Below, piece after piece: positions 1 through 11,475 of a DNA stretch of 64,000 bases. Origin of the DNA: Macrothele yani. Its lineage: Eukaryota; Arthropoda; Arachnida; Araneae; Macrothelidae. How positions within the stretch are numbered: the stretch's first letter is position 1; each line of letters opens with the position of its first letter. The notes beneath the pieces are model-generated. The model did no database searches and was not told the origin of the DNA. It saw only the letters and a list, made by a program, of their open reading frames with translations. A program made the position numbers and the translations under genes. The stretch spans positions 136,731,240-136,795,239 of the forward strand of contig CM077013.1 of the NCBI GenBank assembly GCA_039090855.1, in the 5' to 3' direction.

Positions 1-659
1 AATATACATCGACTCCTACACTTAACACGGTGGGAGTGCGTGTGGCTAAACATAAATACGATGTCCGATGCCGGTCCACAGCAACTGCTCTGTCAAGTCT
101 TACAGCTAGTGGTTCACACATCCCCATATGTTACGATTCCAGAGTTTTGGGAAGCCTGAAACCAAGCAAGCTACACTTTTTGCTGAGAGCCTATTCATTT
201 ATAAATTTGGCAACGCATGCTGTAATGATGAGCTGCTCTGTGTCATTCCATCTCAATGAAAGCCGCTGGTACGTGGGGTTAAGCCTACTGATCTGCTGCT
301 AACAACACTACACACCACCCTTCTCCCCGGTAAGCAGACTGCTTAACCTTTTTTGGTGAACTCTGCTCCATCATCTTGAGTCTGTGCAACTATTCACGTC
401 ATGGATTTCCATCTGACTGTATAAAATATTCTATTCCTCATGCATCCGTTTTTAGTGTATTTTATCTGATGATCGGACCGCTGCCGTCTCGAAAGATCTC
501 GTGATGTATTTTTAAATGTATATAGTCTTTTAATGTATTAAAGTTCTTACATGGTGAATATGCATGCATCGCTGGTTTTCTCAACATCGTACAAGGACAG
601 CATCGTTACCTGTGGATTTTATACGGTGCACGACATTCGAACTCAGTATTTGTACCTGG
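1..659. other. No recognised feature
   Basis: I see no transposase motif, tandem repeat or convincing exon here. The short open frames in it are of random composition and lack known motifs. Confidence 0.5.
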
Positions 660-759
660 TAGACACCGAAGAGCAAACAACATTATGACCACTTGCCTAA
701 TATGATATTGGTCTTCCATGTGGCACCAAAACTGTTCTTACCTGGCGAAGAATAGACGC

Positions 760-1751
760 TTCAAGATTTCGAAAGATGCCTTGTTGGAATCTGGTACCAA
801 CATCTTATCAATCCAAATAGAACACCTTTGGTTTCTTGTGAGTTGACTGGCTGAGCTGCCGCAGGTCGGATTTGCTGTTCCAATACATACCAAAGGTGTT
901 CTACTGGATTGATATCTGGAGAATGTGTAGGCCAGGACAATGCTTAGAATTCTTCCTCATGTTCCGCGAACCATTCTCGTACAATACGAGCAGTGTCACA
1001 TGGCGTATTATAATGCTGAAAGACGACGCCACTAGAGAGGAATACCGTTGCTATAAAAGGATGTACCTGTTTCCAACGACGTTAAGGTAGGTGGTAGACG
1101 TCATAGTTTCCTGCACATGAATGGCCCTACCCGGGGTTTTCAGCAGAACATTTCCCAAAGCATTTCACTTCCTCCACCGCACCAGTGTGTTTACGTCCCA
1201 CGGTGCATCCTGATGCCAACACTTTCCCAGGTAAACGATGCTCACGCACGAGGCTGTCAACATGGTACAACAGGAAACAAGATTCATCTGACCAAAATGA
1301 CTTTTTCAGTTATTAAAAGGACCTGTATTGATGCCCGAGTGTCCATTGTAGACGATTTCGACAGTGGGCCAAGGCTGACATTGGCACTCAGAGCTGCCTG
1401 GTGCTACGCATTCACATTTTTAGGAGGGTTCCAGGTACTGTGTGTTGTGACACATTACTGCTGTCCCCAACATTCAAATCAACGGCGAGTTGTGACACTG
1501 TATCTTTTCTGTTGGCTCGTATCGTACGGAACAGCCTTCGCTCGTCTCTCGGGATCGGAGATCAGTGGGTGGCCCACATATTGCCTGCGGTACGTTGTTA
1601 TCCCTCCTTGGACCACTTTTGAAGGTATTAACCACGGCTGATCGTGAATGTCCCACAGAAGCCTTGTCGTCTCGGTAATGCCCTAACCCAGTCGTCTAGC
1701 CATTACAATTTGTCCTTCGTCAAACTCTCTTAAATCCCCTGCCTTACCCAT
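760..1751 (-). pseudogene. Tc1-like transposase, decayed
   Basis: Reading leftwards from the ATG at 1751, the protein begins MGKAGDLREFDEGQIVMARR, a typical Tc1 N-terminal helix-turn-helix start. A stop follows almost at once, and several more stops and frameshifts follow. The C-terminal end is recognisable around 870-1000 as a degraded DDE region (ARIVREWFAEHEEEF, then a weak counterpart of SPDLNPIEHLW). The known role of the family is cut-and-paste transposition by a DDE nuclease. This copy cannot make a functional protein. Open frames on the plus strand at 872-1641 are antisense shadows of it. Confidence 0.7.
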
Positions 1752-1952
1752 CTGGATAACAAGAATAACACTGATTAACAGAGCTTAGTCTCAGATGCTA
1801 TTTATACTGATAAAAACTGTGTTTCGCACGAAAGGAACATGTAAGTCATAAAAGCTGTCTACGTACGATAAAAAACATTATCCCTGCTGATACTATAGAC
1901 TAATTTAAAAAAAAACTTTATTCACAAGTAAAAGTAAGTTAAAAGCGAGATC

Positions 1953-1980
1953 TTTCGGGATATCTAGATCCCATCTTCAG
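1953..1980 (-). ncRNA. Hammerhead-ribozyme-like core in the Penelope terminal repeat
   Basis: On the minus strand the left terminal repeat reads CTGAAGA, then a 5-bp stem (GGGAT/ATCCC), then GAAA. This fits the conserved hammerhead boxes CUGANGA and GAAA around helix II. Hammerhead ribozymes are known in Penelope-like terminal repeats. The extra T after CTGAAGA and the lack of a checked cleavage site keep this tentative. The right repeat retains only the GAAA side. Confidence 0.35.
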
Positions 1981-2084
1981 GCTTAAGGATATAAAGAACA
2001 ACAAGTGGTCCACTTATATACGATCAGGTTTGACCCATGATGCAACGCAGTGGGCGTTGACATCGGTCAACATAGCAAATCAAA

Positions 2085-3060
2085 CAACAATCAATAGTTC
2101 GAAGATATGTAAGGTAATACAATATTGTTCGTAGTGGTTCCGGGCATGTCGATGGGAATTAGTTTTTTCCATATGTGAGGAATGAATGACGGAAGTTCTG
2201 AGTTACAGCATAAAGGCCCATATGAATGGATATATAAGCTCTCGGAGAGGAAAACATTTCCCCTTGTTACTTTAGAGTTCAAAACCACTGCGTTCTTCCA
2301 GTCAGGTATTTTCCCCTCTTGGTTCACAGTTTCAGTTAGTGCTGTGTTGGTGGAGCCTGACCTAAAGTAATATTGGTGTTCCGATAATCGTACTTTTAAG
2401 GTCCTGAGAGTCGAACCTATATAATATTTCACATCCTCTGGATTATTAGGGTTGACCAAAGGTATGCGGTATACACCGGGTCTAGATAGATCGGGAATCA
2501 CGTCACGATCAGTTCTGATAATAGAAAAGATGTTACGAGTCGAGACTCCAAAACCAAGTCCATATTTCTTGCATGTTTTTCTAAGGATAGTCACAAGTGG
2601 TTGGGAAAACTCAGTCTTGCCTATATACCGTAAAGTTTTTTTGGAGTAGTTAGGGTAGTGGATCGAGTACGTTGAACTATATTCATGAAGCGTCCGAAGT
2701 ACGAATCCGGGTACCCAAAGGATCGGGCCATAGTCCGAATGTACTTAAGTTCATTGTCCAGGGCCCCGGGTGACGACGAATGAGAATAAGCTCGTTTAAT
2801 ATGGAAGTAGAAGGAGGTAGATTTATGACAAATAGGGTTAAAGGACGAAAACGGAATCATACAGGCACAGCTGTTGGTTTACGATACACAGAAAAACTGA
2901 TAAAATTGGTATTTAAGTCTCGAGTGAGTAGTATGTCTAAAAAGGGGAGCTTGCCCTCAGTTTCCAGTTCCAAAGTAAACTTAATCGTGCGGAACTGTGA
3001 GGAGAAGCATTCGGTAAATTCCTCTAGTAGAGACATTGAATGTGTCCAAAAGACTAACAT
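2085..3060 (-). pseudogene. Penelope-like reverse transcriptase C-terminus plus GIY-YIG endonuclease
   Basis: Three minus-strand frames follow one another. At 3060-2857 is the end of a reverse transcriptase, with the family signature GKLPFLDILLTRD followed by SVYRKPT. At 2860-2621 is the linker region (FNPICHKSTSF, then LDNELKYIRTMARSFGYPD). At 2594-2091 is a GIY-YIG domain: GVYRIPL and YYIGS form the paired signature, followed by a conserved arginine and RLSEHQ, then a KIPDWKNA stretch. This domain order, reverse transcriptase then GIY-YIG, is diagnostic of Penelope-like elements. At least two frame changes break it, and the palm domain is absent. The GIY-YIG part is uninterrupted for about 165 residues. 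Confidence 0.85.
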
Positions 3061-3291
3061 GTTGTCCCGAAAGATCTCGCTTTTAACTTGCTTTTACTTG
3101 TGAATAAAGGTTTTTTAAATTAGTCTATAGTATCAGCAGGGATAATGTTTTTTATCGTACGTAGACAGCTTTTATGACTTACATGTTATTTATACTGGTT
3201 CGTGACCTTCACACGTACCATCGTTTATCTGCTGTTGCTTGGATTTGCATGACGACGACCTGGTCATAATGTTTTTGCTATTCAATGTATA

Positions 3292-3655
3292 AGTCAACAC
3301 AAATAAAAAATTTTGTACAGTTGAACGACCTTGTCGTACCCCAAGTATCAACAGTTTTGTGGGACAATATTTAGGACACGAGACGAATGACACATGCATG
3401 TGATGTTATTTTTGTACAGTCTGTCGAAAGATGTGAACACACGTCCCATTCAAACTTGTAAATACACATATATGTGCAATATGCAATACATGTACATGTA
3501 CATTGTACATACTTCATAATGTAACTGTTGTGTAGATATTGTGGTGTCTGGAAAAAAAACGGAGTTATTGATTTTCTCTTACCCCAAACCTCGGAAGTAT
3601 CCAAGCAAAATTTCAAAGTACATGCCATCATGGTGAATAGTTTGAAATCCAGTTG
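3292..3655 (-). repeat. Inverted copy of 12628-12976
   Basis: This stretch is a close reverse complement of 12628-12976. In both places it joins the same Tc1 terminal repeat at the same base, so the two sites share one ancestral junction rather than two insertions. Confidence 0.85.
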
Positions 3656-4335
3656 TTCAATTCTTGCACGGTACCAAGCTTTCGGTTTATAGGCAAATAA
3701 TTCTTGACACACACGTTCGGTATCGTCCATAGTAGTCAACTACTTGCCGCTGAGAAAATGCACCAACCCCCAAAACAAGTGGTAGCGTGAAGGGGTTAGG
3801 TCGGGGTTGTATGCTGGATAAGGCAGCAACTCGATTCCAGTCAGTTCTTGAGGTTTTAACTTGGGTCCGATTAGCGGTATGAGTTTTTGCATTATCTTGT
3901 TGCAGCAGCGCTTGCTTTCGGTTAACTAAGGCAAAATACTTCCGCTGAAGTTTGTTATACATCCTGTCCAATAGCTGAGAATACAGTTAAGCATTGATAG
4001 GCCGACCATTCGGAATCAGCTCAAAGTGGATTATACCTTCATAATTCTACCAGACACACAGCAGGAACTTTTTCTGAAAGCGTACGCGTTTGGGGCTAGA
4101 TAAAGCTGGTTCACCTCTGTTCGACCATTGATTTGAAGAATCTGAAGTACGCAGATATATCCACTTTTTATCCCCAATAACTATTCGTTTGATAAATCGA
4201 GTATCGCGTGGATTTCTGAGAAAAGTCTTGCGTATCTCGACACATCGTTGAACTTGAGCTGGAGTGACTAGCGAGATACCTCACGGCATTGTCTGCAAAC
4301 CTTTCCGATAATTGGCAGGTGCTCAGCACATAATA
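3292..4335 (-). mobile_element. mariner remnant
   Basis: The minus strand from 4335 to about 3600 carries a decayed mariner transposase. In order it shows KTFLRNPRDT, then VIGDKKWIYL (first catalytic Asp), then NYEGIIHFELIPNGRPINA, LDRMYNKL, ALVNRKQALLQQDNAKTHT (second Asp) and a damaged C-terminus ending near a GMYFEIL-like reading. Stops and frameshifts are frequent. The sequence from 3655 to 3292 is the 3' end of the element and is duplicated in inverted orientation at 12628-12976. No terminal inverted repeat could be recognised. Confidence 0.7.
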
Positions 4336-4680
4336 AACCCCTTAAATTCCATGAATTATGACTCTACCTGATTAATAGTCCATTACATGCGAAATATTAT
4401 TAAACCCCTAAACCTAAATTTACAGCGTGATAACATAAAACCTTGCCGAGATATAAACGATAACTCAAGCTCATATCGATTAAGAGGCCATGCATAAAAA
4501 AACATATTTTCCTCTACTTACTGTAAAACGGTTTACTCCACAATGCTTATAAATACTTAGAAGAAAGTGTTTAAAATAGTGGGACTGTCTTTCTGGGAAT
4601 GACTACAGTTACCCTGTTGGAGAATCACGAAATTGAAACATAAAACTAAAAATTTCCTCTACAATTTGTTTGAAAGAAAC
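4336..4680. other. No recognised gene; short repeat near 4538-4570
   Basis: Nothing coding is recognised. The stretch near 4538-4570 (ATGCTTATAAATACTTAG) resembles one at 60497-60530. Confidence 0.4.
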
Positions 4681-4689
4681 TGAGAAATC

Positions 4690-5010
4690 GGGAGAAAATA
4701 GAAGACCATTTGGGAACGGCGACAGCCCTCGCCCCTTGTGGAAAAACGCATAACTAAGATGCAAAACACCAAGCTCGTATTGCAAAAAACAAAAAAAATC
4801 GAAAATCTGGAAATAATTAGAGTGTCGTCAGTATGGGAACGCCTTCGGTGCCCCTGGTGAGAAATTACAGAAGTGGGTAATAAAAAACACACACTTCGGC
4901 AACTCTTTTTGCGGAAGAAAAATTCAACTCCGGAAATAATGGTAGAGTCCGTTCGGGGACGTTAACAGTGCCCTGGTGAAAAATTACGCAATTGCTCTTA
5001 AGAATTCTAA
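4690..5010 (-). repeat. Old 115-bp satellite, inverted segment
   Basis: Three diverged units run in the opposite orientation to the main array. They are recognised by CCCCTTGTGG, GCCCCTGGTGAG and GCCCTGGTGAA, the reverse complements of the CACCAGGGG core, each followed by an AATTAC/GCAATT tract. Confidence 0.55.
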
Positions 5011-5014
5011 TTTT

Positions 5015-5860
5015 AAGCAGCTCCTTTTTCGGAATAATCTGTAACTCAGAATATATAATACCTGTGTCATTCGCGAAAAGATAATAACCATCCCGGGTTG
5101 AAAATCGCGGGAGCAATGACACAAGTGATCTGGAAATTTTAGCAGCTCTTCTTTCTTCAACGGCGTTCATGTAAATAAATATTCAGATTCTCAATCGGCG
5201 CTGAAGAGGAGCGAGACTTCGTCGCTGAATACGAAATGGTTCCATTCTTCCCGCCAGGAATATCTTTTATGGCACCAATGAAACCAAACGCGACGATGTG
5301 ATGCCTTGAGTTACAGTCGTCTAAGTGGCTGGCGAGAGCGCAAACTTGATTCATTCAAACTGCGATTCACAGTATTGACCATAGCTGCCTGTGTGCCTCG
5401 TCAAATGTCGTCCGCTTTGGAACGTAGGGCTGCTGTGGTTTACAGTCAAATGGCAATCGAAAATTTCGAATGTCCACCTACTTGCATCAGTACAGTTAAT
5501 ATTGCAGCGCACGTTGCCTTTCTCCGACATCTGCGGCCACATTCGTCTAGCAATTGTTGCATTCCGATATATTTCTGCAGAGATTCCCTCGCAGGAACCG
5601 ACCAACTCTACGTAGCCCCATGATGAAGCGTCTGGTGAATGTGCCTGTGTGATGTTAGGATTTAAGATAGTATCAAATCGCCATTGTCACTGTTTATACG
5701 AGCTTTCGCCACCGAGACAACTCCAAAGCAGTTGTCCACATTCTCTTGAGATGAAAACCAAACTTATCTACGCTGAGAAATTTTGCCCTTTAATCTTTTT
5801 TACCCATCACATATACTTGGTTCGCAACGCAATCATTTAAATAACCAAATATTTAATTTT
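5015..5860. other. No recognised gene between satellite segments
   Basis: Overlapping open frames exist on both strands near 5306-5623, but none has a recognisable domain and they shadow one another. The stretch sits where the satellite changes orientation, so it may contain an inversion breakpoint or an unidentified insertion. Confidence 0.35.
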
Positions 5861-6339
5861 TTTCCGCTAGTGGCGCCAATGTCTTTTTCCAATTCACTGT
5901 GCCAGTATTTCTCGAAAAACTTGGATGTTTTTATTTCACAGGTCCGCGATTATCCACTAAGGGCCCTACATCGTTCATAATTGAGCTCTGCCATTACTTA
6001 ATAAATTACATATGTCGGAGAGGAAGTCGAAAATCCTAGTTCCATGATTTTTCACCAGGAGTGCTGGTGTGCTTCCAGAAACAGGAGATGTTAGAAGGTT
6101 TGCCAATTTAGCTTTCAGCTTCGTCCCCCAAAACATTAGGCGAAAAATTTTTTCGTAATTCTCGTATTCTCCAGCAGTGACGTTTCCATCGTCCCCAGGT
6201 TGAAATGACAGTAAATTTTGTAGTGACAGGATTTCCAATGGAAGAGTTTCTGAAACTATGACATTTTTATTTCTTAGTTATCCGAATCAACATAATTATG
6301 CGATAATCAAATTTTTTTCATAGTTATGCGATAATAAAC

Positions 6340-6512
6340 TAATCAACGATCCGATCTACCGTTGTTTGATGAGTAAGTTACATTTTTTATAGCTTCGATC
6401 TACCATTGCTTCGTAAGTTAAATTTTTTTACAGCTTCGCTCTGCCATTGTTACGTGAGTTAATTTTCTTTTACAGCTTCGCTCTACAATTGTTTCGTGAG
6501 TTACATTTTTTC
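6340..6512 (+). repeat. 52-bp subrepeat within the satellite
   Basis: About three to four copies of a unit containing CTTCGCTCTACCATTG, then TTCGTGAGTTA and a T-rich stretch. This is a local amplification of one part of the 115-bp unit. Confidence 0.6.
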
Positions 6513-7004
6513 TTCCTGAACAGTTGCTGAAACCTGAAATTCTTAGTTGCGTGATTCTCCACCAGGAGCAGGACAGACGTTTTTAGTTTCAGCTTGAGGC
6601 TGTTTTCTAAGTTATACAATTTTACGTGGCAATATTTCCGAAATCGGAAATTTTCTACTTTGTTCAGCTGTACTCCACCAGGCTCACTGGTGTCGTTTTT
6701 AGACGCCGTCTGACCTCGTTTCTTTTGTTACAGATAATTTTTTGCAGGAAGTGTTTCGGAAAACTGGACGTTTTTTATTTTATAATACTCAATTTTCCAC
6801 CAGGGACCTGGAAATCTTACATTTCATTCCCATGATTCACTACCAGGAACGGTAGAGCTTCAACTAGTTCGAGTCCAACATTATTTCGTATGTTTTCAAG
6901 CGGCAGAGTTTTCAAAATTGGAATTTTTCTTGTCTGTTCAGCCGTGCACAACCAGGCTTGCTGGTTTCCTTTCTGGACGGCCTCTGGTATCGTTTCTTTC
7001 TTTA

Positions 7005-7071
7005 CCTTTTTTTTCTTTTCTTTTTCCTTTTCTTTCTTTCTTTCTTTCTTTTTTTTTTTTTTTTTTTTTTT
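7005..7071 (+). repeat. Pyrimidine microsatellite (CTTT)n and T tract
   Basis: A run of CTTT-type repeats passes into a pure T tract. Confidence 0.95.
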
Positions 7072-7690
7072 GGATGAGAGCTGCGGAAACTGGACGATTT
7101 TTATTTTCCAGTACCGCGATTCTCCACCAGGGGAGTTAGGATCGCTTCCACTCTGACTCTGCCGTTATCCTTTGAGTTGCAGATATAATCATAGAAATAG
7201 TTAGCTAAAATGGAAGGTATCTTATGTGTCATAGTTCTTTCTGAAAAACGTGTGATTTAATGAACTACTTTTAAGTTAGTTATGAAGTCCTGAAAGCTTC
7301 CAAGGGGGCCAGTATCGTTTTCAGATGGAGTCTCCATTGCTAAGTTGGCTTTGGACAGGTACAATGTATGCACAGTTACACCGCATACCCCATTGCTCTT
7401 TTTACTGTATAAGCAAAATCTTCAGATTCTACAATGGCGCATAAATTGGGGTCACCGATTAAATTAGTATGGAAACAGTTCGGTGTGTGTGCTCGGCGAA
7501 AGCACCGAGTTTCTGTCACATAAGCAGAATGGATTCTCCGCGATAAAAAATAACCCAGCAATAGGGATTTTGTCATTGGGGCAGGAATATTTGTGGCTGA
7601 ATACTTCCTCTCGTATCCACCAAGGGCGCTCGAATTGTAAAAATCCTGAAAGGTACCATTTGGACTATATTTGCAATGTATTCTTCCAGA

Positions 7691-7924
7691 GCCGCCCCGG
7701 TGGCGCAGTGGTCTATGGCGCTGGCCTCTGATCATTCGTCCGTAAGGGGTCCGGGTTCGAATCCCGGTCAGGCATGGATGTTGTGTTTGTCTTACGGCAC
7801 TGGCTCTCTCCTTCCCTGGAACCAGTGACCCTAAATTAGGGACGGGCGACTGCTTATATCCCATTGAGTTGCTCACGGTGGTCGTTAAACCTCCAAACAA
7901 AAAAAAAAACAAAAAAAAAACAAA
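7691..7924 (+). mobile_element. tRNA-derived SINE, full length
   Basis: The element starts GCCGCCCCGGTGGCGCAGTGG, where TGGCGCAGTGG is a pol III A box. The B box GGTTCGAATCC follows about 60 bp later, then a body (GGAACCAGTGACCC, then TTGAGTTGCTCACGG) and an A-rich tail. A perfect 12-bp target duplication, TATTCTTCCAGA, lies at 7679-7690 and 7925-7936. This gives exact ends and shows retroposition. It is inserted in the old satellite. Confidence 0.92.
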
Positions 7925-9160
7925 TATTCTTCCAGATTTGGACAGCTATCGCCAGAAAACTTCATAATCTACAAAACTGTCCCATACTTAACTGTTTATC
8001 TCTGAAGTTTTACAGGGAAGACTGTTCATTGCGACTGTGTTACTGCTTATGTAATTTCCAATTAACTTTAGAAACCGCAGTATTGAGTTGAGAACGGGAG
8101 GTGCTCGACTTTTCCTGTAGAAAGGAGATGAATTTTGCGGCATGAGCATAACAAATACGTACTACGGCTGAAAGAAAAATCCTTGTATTGCGAATTTCCG
8201 TGTCGCCGTACTTTGAAATTTTATTTCTAGTTGCGCGATCCTGCGCCATGGGAGTTGCAGTCATTCTAAGGCTGGCAAGCGCACTATTTATATAGTTTCA
8301 ATTTCTTTTCCAAGTACAAGTTCTTTTAGCTGGGAAATTATATTTTCAGTTCTTCAATTTTCCGCCAGGAGCGATGTAATCATTCTCAGACAGCATCTTC
8401 CTTTATTTCCCCAGTTGCAATTGTCTTCCTCACAAAGCGCTGCCGAATAGCATAATTTTATTTCCTTGTTCTGGAGTTCTCTAACAGGGGCGTTGTCATC
8501 TGAGACTAATACTCCAATTATTTCCATAGTTTCCAATTTTTTTTTATAGTATGAGTTTCGGTAACTTGGAGTTTTATTTCTTAGCCTCACGATTCTTCCC
8601 CAGGGGCTGCTGTGGTCATTTCCAGATTGCTTCTCCTATTATTGCTCGAGTTGCAACGGTTTCCGCACAAAGATCTACCAAATAGTGTAGTTTATATTTC
8701 CTAGTTCCACAATTCCACACTAGGGGCGCTGTAATCTTTTCCAGACGGATACTCCTACTGTTTTCAAAGTTTCAGACTTTTTATTTTTTTTTATTGTTTT
8801 GGAATTTTATGTTTTTAGTTCCGCGGTTCCTCATTCTGGGCGCTGTTGTCGTTTCCAGACAGACCACCCATTATTTTTACGTTTTCCATATTTTTTTCAC
8901 AGTACGATTTTTGGAGTTTCATTTCTTAGTTACGCAGTCCTCAACCAGGTGGTGTGGGAGTCGATTGAGACTAATACATGATTTCCAGAATTTCAGCCTT
9001 TTTCTTTTTGCAGCACGGGAATTGTATGGCTTAGTTTTGTGAGTTTTCCCTCCGAGGCGTTCATATTTTGAACTGCAAATTTGTTCGGAAAATGGAAAAC
9101 TGGAGATTTTTATTGTATAGAACGTCGATTCCTCACAAAAGGCTCTACTTTTATTCATAA

Positions 9161-9387
9161 TTTTTTTTTTTTTTTTTTGGATTGGAGGTTTAACGACCAC
9201 CGTGAGCAACTCAATGGGCTATAAGCAGTCGCCCGTCCCTAATTTAGGGTCACTGGTTCCAGGGAAGGGAGAGAGCCAGTGCCGAAAGACAAACACAACA
9301 TCCATGCCTGACCGGGATTCGAACCCGGACCCCTTGCGGACGAATGATCAGAGGCCAACGCCTTAGACTACTGCGCCACCGGGGCTG
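9161..9387 (-). mobile_element. tRNA-derived SINE, full length
   Basis: Same family as 7691-7924, in reverse: T tract (reverse of the A tail), body with GTGAGCAACTCAATGGG, B box and A box. The head ends in GCCACCGGGGC. A target duplication resembling TAATTTTT is ambiguous because of the T tract. Confidence 0.9.
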
Positions 9388-9955
9388 CTAATTTTTATTT
9401 TGCAATCAATTCCTGAGTTACATATTTTCCCGCGGGAAGCGTTACGGAAAATCAAAATTTTTTGCTTCTTAGCTCCGCGATTTTCCACCATTTTCGCTGA
9501 TTTCGAACTGAAACTGTGATTGCCATTATTTCTTCAGTTACAACTTTTTTCGCAGTAAAAGTTCCCGAAAACCGGTGATTTACATTGTATACTTCTGCTA
9601 TTCTCCATCTCAGGCACTGGTGTGGGGTTCAAATTAATATTGCAGTTTTTCTTTAGCTGCAGATTTTTTTTGTTGGAAGCATTGCGACAAATCGGAAATT
9701 TATTTTGCCATAACTCCCCGATTCTCCATAGACGTATAGACGTTTTCAGGTGGTTTTCTTTTATTTTTGGAATTGTAATTGCCAAAATGCGGAGTTGTTT
9801 ATTTCATAATCCCGTGTTTATGAAAATTATTATGCCAGGTAGACGCTAGAGACGTCGTGTTAGATCGTTGGTATTGGGCTTTGCTATTATATTAGTGTAT
9901 CCATGTTATTAGGCAGAAAAAGTAATCGAAAATCGGAATTTTTACTTCCTTTTCC

Positions 9956-9998
9956 GATATCCTAAAGGGTGGTGGCCCCCACCACCCTTTAGGATATC
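9956..9998. repeat. Perfect hairpin, 20-bp arms
   Basis: Arms 9956-9975 and 9979-9998 are exact reverse complements with a 3-nt loop. They lie inside decayed satellite and contain AAAGGGTGGTGG. Confidence 0.95.
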
Positions 9999-10857
9999 AC
10001 CACGTTGTCCTTCACGGACACAACAGGCACTGGGACGATTGACAGGTTGACTTTGGCTTTACTTGGTCAATCGCAGAGCTTTCCCGAAAACATTTTGCCC
10101 CAAACTGGTAATTTCCATTCACTGTTCTTTGATTCCCACCAAAGGAACTGGTGTCGTTTCCAGACTGATATTATTTCCTTAACTACACACTTTTCTTTGA
10201 AAGCTTTGCCGAAAATAGTACGCCATGACTTCCCACTCTCAACCAGTGGGGCCAGTATCGTTTTCAGATGGAGTCTCCTTTTATTACCTCTGTTATATAA
10301 TTTTTTTCGCGTGAAGAATTAGGGAAGAATGGAAATTTTATTTCATATATCCGCGATTATCTACCATGGGTGCTGAATTTTTTATAATTGAACTCTGCCA
10401 TTATTTCATAAAATACATATTTTCCACAGAAAAAATTTTTGAAAATCGGAATTTTTACTTCCTAGTTCCATGATTCTCCATTGGAGGCGCTGATGTTCTT
10501 CGCAGACACTAGCGACGCTAGATCGATTGCCAGACAGACTTTGGCGTTATTTCGTTAAGTTGGCTTTTTCTGCCAAAAGATTTGTCGAATGGAAATTTTA
10601 TTCCATAGTTCTGCGTTTCCACACCAGGGGCGTTAATGTCGTTTCTAAATTTAGTTTGCAATTACTTACTTACTTTTAAATCCTTCGGAAGGTTTTCCGG
10701 AACTATGAGATTTTATTTTCATTATCAATTTAGTGCACTAAGGTCTCGTTTGTACGAGTAGTTTGATTAAACCATTATTTCGTCAATAAAATTTTTTCCG
10801 CATGAAGAGGTACAAAAAACTTGATTTCTTGACATTTTTGGCAAAAAACTTGGCTAC

Positions 10858-11475
10858 CGGAAGTGTGTGTCTAAACCAACAGTTCAGCGAACGCTGCTGC
10901 TTATGGGGCTCCGATGCAGACGGATGATCACGGCATCAATGCTAACGAAGGTGCATCGGCAGAAAAGAGTTACATTTTCACTGCAGAATCGGAATTGGAC
11001 CTCCGCTGACTGGCAAAGGATTGCCTTCTCCAATGAGTTACGTTTTCTGCTTGATCGAACGGATGGACGTTGTCGTATAAGGCGAGAAACATCGGAGAAC
11101 AAACACTCTTCAACCATTGCTGGAAGAACACAAGCTGGAGAGGGTAGCGCTATAGTGCGGGGAATGTTTTCGTGGCATTCCCTGGGTCCACTCATACTTG
11201 TGGAAGGCACTATGGATCGAATTCGTTATGAATCCATCCTTGCAGACCAGGTACACCTATACATGCTGATTGTCTTCCCTGGGACGAATGAGATCTTTCA
11301 GCACGACAATGCGACAACAAGTCACACAGCTAGAAATGTCCGATAGTGTTTGGAAGAGCACGATGAAGACTTCAAAAAGTACTTCCGTGGCACCTTAGTT
11401 CCCCAGACTTAAACATAATTGAGCAGTTGCGGGACCACCTCGATCGTGTTGTTCGCTCTATCCTCCCCCACGCAC
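10858..11475 (+). pseudogene. Tc1-like transposase fragment, central and C-terminal part
   Basis: The fragment begins at GSVSKPTVQRTLLLMGLRCR, inside the second helix-turn-helix, and lacks the N-terminal 100 or so residues. It reads on through DWQRIAFSNELRF, RGMFSWHSLGPLILVEGT, MDRIRYESILADQ and IFQHDNATTSHTARNV. It stops at a TAG near 11344 and continues weakly to 11475. The first catalytic Asp (normally SDES) is Asn here. It is the same subfamily as 36923-38105, with which it shares the MDRIRYESILA and MLIVFPGT blocks. No terminal repeats are seen. Confidence 0.8.

Larger units (their letters stand above)
1836..3187 (-). mobile_element. Penelope-like retroelement with inverted terminal repeats
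   Basis: Two arms, 1836-1960 and 3065-3187, are near-perfect reverse complements of each other. They enclose a minus-strand reverse transcriptase C-terminus and GIY-YIG domain. The insertion is seen directly by comparison with the unoccupied copy at 13060-13100. There CAGTATAAATAAC runs straight into ATCTGAGACTAAG, while here the same sequences are separated by the element. A near-copy of CAGTATAAATA appears on both sides, consistent with a target duplication of about 12 bp plus a short extra segment. Inverted terminal repeats are a known arrangement for Penelope-like elements. The element is 5'-truncated in coding terms, since most of the reverse transcriptase is missing. Confidence 0.75.
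662..3289 (-). mobile_element. Tc1-like element split by a Penelope-like insertion
   Basis: Both ends carry a related terminal inverted repeat. The left end reads GACACCGAAGAGC and the reverse complement of the right end reads TACATTGAATAGC. Both continue into CATTATGACC and are bounded by TA, the usual Tc1/mariner target. Without the inner insertion (about 1836-3187) the element would be about 1.3 kb, normal for this superfamily. The transposase lies on the minus strand and is decayed. A second copy of its 5' end, without the insertion, lies at 12978-13230 on the plus strand. Confidence 0.75.
5870..10750 (+). repeat. Ancient tandem satellite, unit about 115 bp
   Basis: A strongly diverged unit recurs at roughly 110-125-bp spacing. 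Units start near 8225, 8350, 8466, 8585, 8700, 8817, 8930, then 9475, 9590, 9712, and again 10130, 10355, 10465, 10605. Earlier units are seen near 6040, 6540, 6790 and 7112. Each unit has TTAGTTCCGCGATTCTCC, then a core ACCAGGGGCGCTG, then GTCGTTTCCAGAC, a TGCCATTATTTC tract, AGTTACA, and TTTTTTTCGCAG before the next unit. Two SINEs (7691 and 9161) interrupt it. A subrepeat of about 52 bp is amplified at 6340-6512. Units differ greatly, so the array is old. It is not coding. Confidence 0.7.

Noticed and set aside
30..302. Open frame of 90 codons at the left edge
   Set aside because: No recognisable domain, biased start or neighbouring exon signal; consistent with chance.
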